This document shows positions 7,402-7,843 of a stretch of 7,843 nt of DNA, in pieces. The notes beneath the pieces are model-generated. The model was given only the letters and a program-made list of their open reading frames with translations. It had not been told where the DNA came from and searched no databases. The DNA lies in contig WFRO01000038.1 in assembly GCA_015486475.1 (NCBI GenBank), forward strand, positions 1 through 7,843. The letters are read 5' to 3'. Each line of letters starts with the position of its first letter. Position 1 is the stretch's first letter. The position numbers were made by a program, and so were the translations under genes. This DNA comes from Bacteroidales bacterium. Lineage in GTDB: Bacteria > Bacteroidota > Bacteroidia > Bacteroidales > VadinHA17.

Positions 7402-7437
7402 AAGCAGATAAACAGATCCATACATTTTACAAGGCTT
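7391..7437 (+). terminator. Hairpin overlapping the folC stop codon, possible terminator
   Basis: AAGCTTTGTAAAA (7391-7403) pairs with TTTTACAAGGCTT (7425-7437) over 13 positions, with one G-U wobble and a 21-base loop. The folC TAA (7399-7401) lies inside the left arm. No U-run follows on the plus strand, so it is not a classical intrinsic terminator for folC; it may instead be the end of a former leftward tRNA transcript. Confidence 0.4.
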
Positions 7438-7461
7438 TGCTGTGGTGGGCGATACTGGATT
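7430..7461 (-). pseudogene. Broken copy of tRNA-Val 3' end plus downstream flank
   Basis: This 32-base segment repeats 7604-7635. The 9 bases CAAGGCTTT and the 17 bases GTGGGCGATACTGGATT are identical, separated by 6 mostly different bases. The 17-mer covers the whole 3' acceptor strand and part of the T-arm of tRNA-Val. Read on the minus strand, a TCAC-like remnant of the variable/T-stem region is also recognisable farther 5', but the T-loop and everything before it are gone. Because the match extends past the tRNA into its 3' flank, it looks like a relic of a duplicated tRNA with its terminator rather than chance similarity. An attachment-site duplication is the alternative, but no integrase is present. 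Confidence 0.55.
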
Positions 7462-7495
7462 ACTTGCGTGATCCAGGTCCCGGAGCCCTGGTACC

Positions 7496-7619
7496 CATCC
7501 CCAAAGCCTTGGTTCGCTGCGCTCACAAATGGCTGTTTTGTTTCCTCCCACTGTGTAAACAAGTTTACACGTGTCCGGAAACAAAACAGCCCTGCACTCC
7601 GTGCAAGGCTTTGGGGATG
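7496..7619. repeat. Nested 124-base palindrome between folC and tRNA-Val
   Basis: Three perfect inverted repeats lie inside one another: 16 bp (7496-7511 with 7604-7619), 15 bp (7531-7545 with 7577-7591) and 8 bp (7553-7560 with 7563-7570) around a 2-base loop. The inner spacers are unequal (19 against 12 bases) and unpaired, apart from a small GCAC/GTGC hairpin in the right one. It abuts the tRNA 3' end and lies between convergent transcripts, so it probably ends the tRNA transcript and perhaps the folC one. It could also be a non-autonomous palindromic element. The first arm on the tRNA side contains AAAGCCTTG, as does the flank of the broken tRNA copy. Confidence 0.75.
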
Positions 7620-7694
7620 TGGGCGATACTGGATTCGAACCAGTGACCTCCTGCTTGTAAGGCAGGCGCTCTGAACCAACTGAGCTAATCGCCC
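7620..7694 (-). tRNA. tRNA-Val (anticodon TAC)
   Basis: The minus strand folds as a complete 75-base tRNA including the discriminator A. It has a 7-bp acceptor stem GGGCGAT/ATCGCCC, a D-arm GCTC/GAGC, an anticodon stem CCTGC/GCAGG with loop CTTACAA, a 5-base variable region and a T-stem ACTGG/CCAGT with loop TTCGAAT. The anticodon TAC (UAC in RNA) reads valine codons ending in A/G and probably others by wobble. The bases after the discriminator are CAT, so CCA is not encoded and must be added afterwards. The gene is convergent with folC. Confidence 0.97.
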
Positions 7695-7707
7695 GTTTTG
7701 GGGTGTG

Positions 7708-7738
7708 CAAAGATAGACACTACCTGAAATATTCCAAA
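7708..7738 (-). promoter_or_regulatory. Consensus promoter for tRNA-Val
   Basis: On the minus strand TTTG (complement of 7735-7738) is followed after 19 bases by TATCTTTG (complement of 7708-7715). Both boxes match the Bacteroidota primary-sigma consensus TTTG/TAnnTTTG with optimal spacing. Initiation would fall just before the tRNA 5' end at 7694. Confidence 0.8.
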
Positions 7739-7745
7739 AATATCA

Positions 7746-7843
7746 ATGATAAAAATATTATCCGCTCTAGGATCCGCCATCTTTTCTCTCCTTTTCCCGG
7801 GGTTATCCGGATCATTGAATGCTTATCTTTACTGGCATTCCCC
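7746..7843 (+). CDS. Possible start of a membrane or exported protein, cut by window edge
   Basis: From the ATG at 7746 a frame stays open for 32 codons to the end of the window. It begins Met-Ile-Lys-Ile-Leu and continues with a hydrophobic stretch (S-A-I-F-S-L-L-F-P-G), like a signal peptide or first membrane helix. I do not recognise the family. Only a weak plus-strand promoter (TTTG at 7697-7700, then TACCTGAA at 7721-7728) precedes it. The opposite strand is also open here from the window edge to a stop at 7720-7722, so the coding strand, or coding at all, is uncertain. Confidence 0.25.
   Translation, partial: MIKILSALGSAIFSLLFPGLSGSLNAYLYWHS

Noticed and set aside
7430..7635. A small integrated element bounded by tRNA-derived direct repeats
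   Set aside because: Only 174 bases separate the copies and nothing between them encodes an integrase or cargo. The shared terminator flank fits tRNA duplication better.
7206..7710. Two overlapping minus-strand frames of 157 and 125 codons
   Set aside because: They read through the tRNA-Val gene, the palindrome and the folC 3' end. The protein-like piece is only translated tRNA sequence.
1..7843. CRISPR array, transposon, toxin-antitoxin or defence system
   Set aside because: I found no regularly spaced direct repeats with spacers, no transposase or integrase motifs and no toxin pair. The PIN domain here is fused to PhoH and has no antitoxin partner.

Overview
This window looks like chromosome of a Bacteroidota bacterium, probably order Bacteroidales. 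The evidence is the Bacteroidota-type sigma signals (TAnnTTTG boxes with an upstream TTG or TTTG), mostly weak or absent Shine-Dalgarno sequences, a tRNA with no encoded CCA, FolC and acyltransferase proteins with Bacteroidota-like motifs, and a moderate base composition of roughly half G+C. Genus cannot be judged from this sequence alone.

The left three quarters (192-5863) is one tightly packed leftward gene cluster, read in the order PIN-PhoH ATPase, SixA-like phosphohistidine phosphatase, polyphosphate kinase 1, inositol-monophosphatase-family phosphatase, and LpxL/HtrB-like lipid A acyltransferase. Gaps are 16, 8, -4 (an ATGA overlap) and 6 bases, so a single transcript is likely. It combines phosphate and RNA metabolism (PhoH, PPK1), two phosphatases and an outer-membrane lipid A enzyme. 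Beyond its 3' end (1-207) lie a GC-rich imperfect palindrome and a heptanucleotide tandem repeat that contains the acyltransferase stop codon.

A 78-base AT-rich spacer (5864-5941) separates this cluster from a rightward unit. That unit has a good promoter, a 52-codon remnant of a nitroreductase N-terminus, and an intact folC whose ATG overlaps the remnant's stop region. The remnant may now serve as a translated leader for folC.

The right end (7391-7694) is convergent. folC ends inside one hairpin arm. A 124-base nested palindrome follows, and then a leftward tRNA-Val(TAC) with a full-consensus promoter. A broken copy of the tRNA 3' end and its flank sits 174 bases from the real one. A possible short coding start runs off the right edge.

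Most of the window is ordinary core metabolism. I see no CRISPR array, transposase, integrase, toxin-antitoxin pair or recognisable defence system. The points most worth a second look are the nitroreductase remnant coupled to folC, the phosphohistidine phosphatase next to a histidine-autophosphorylating kinase, and the palindromic and repeat elements at both ends.
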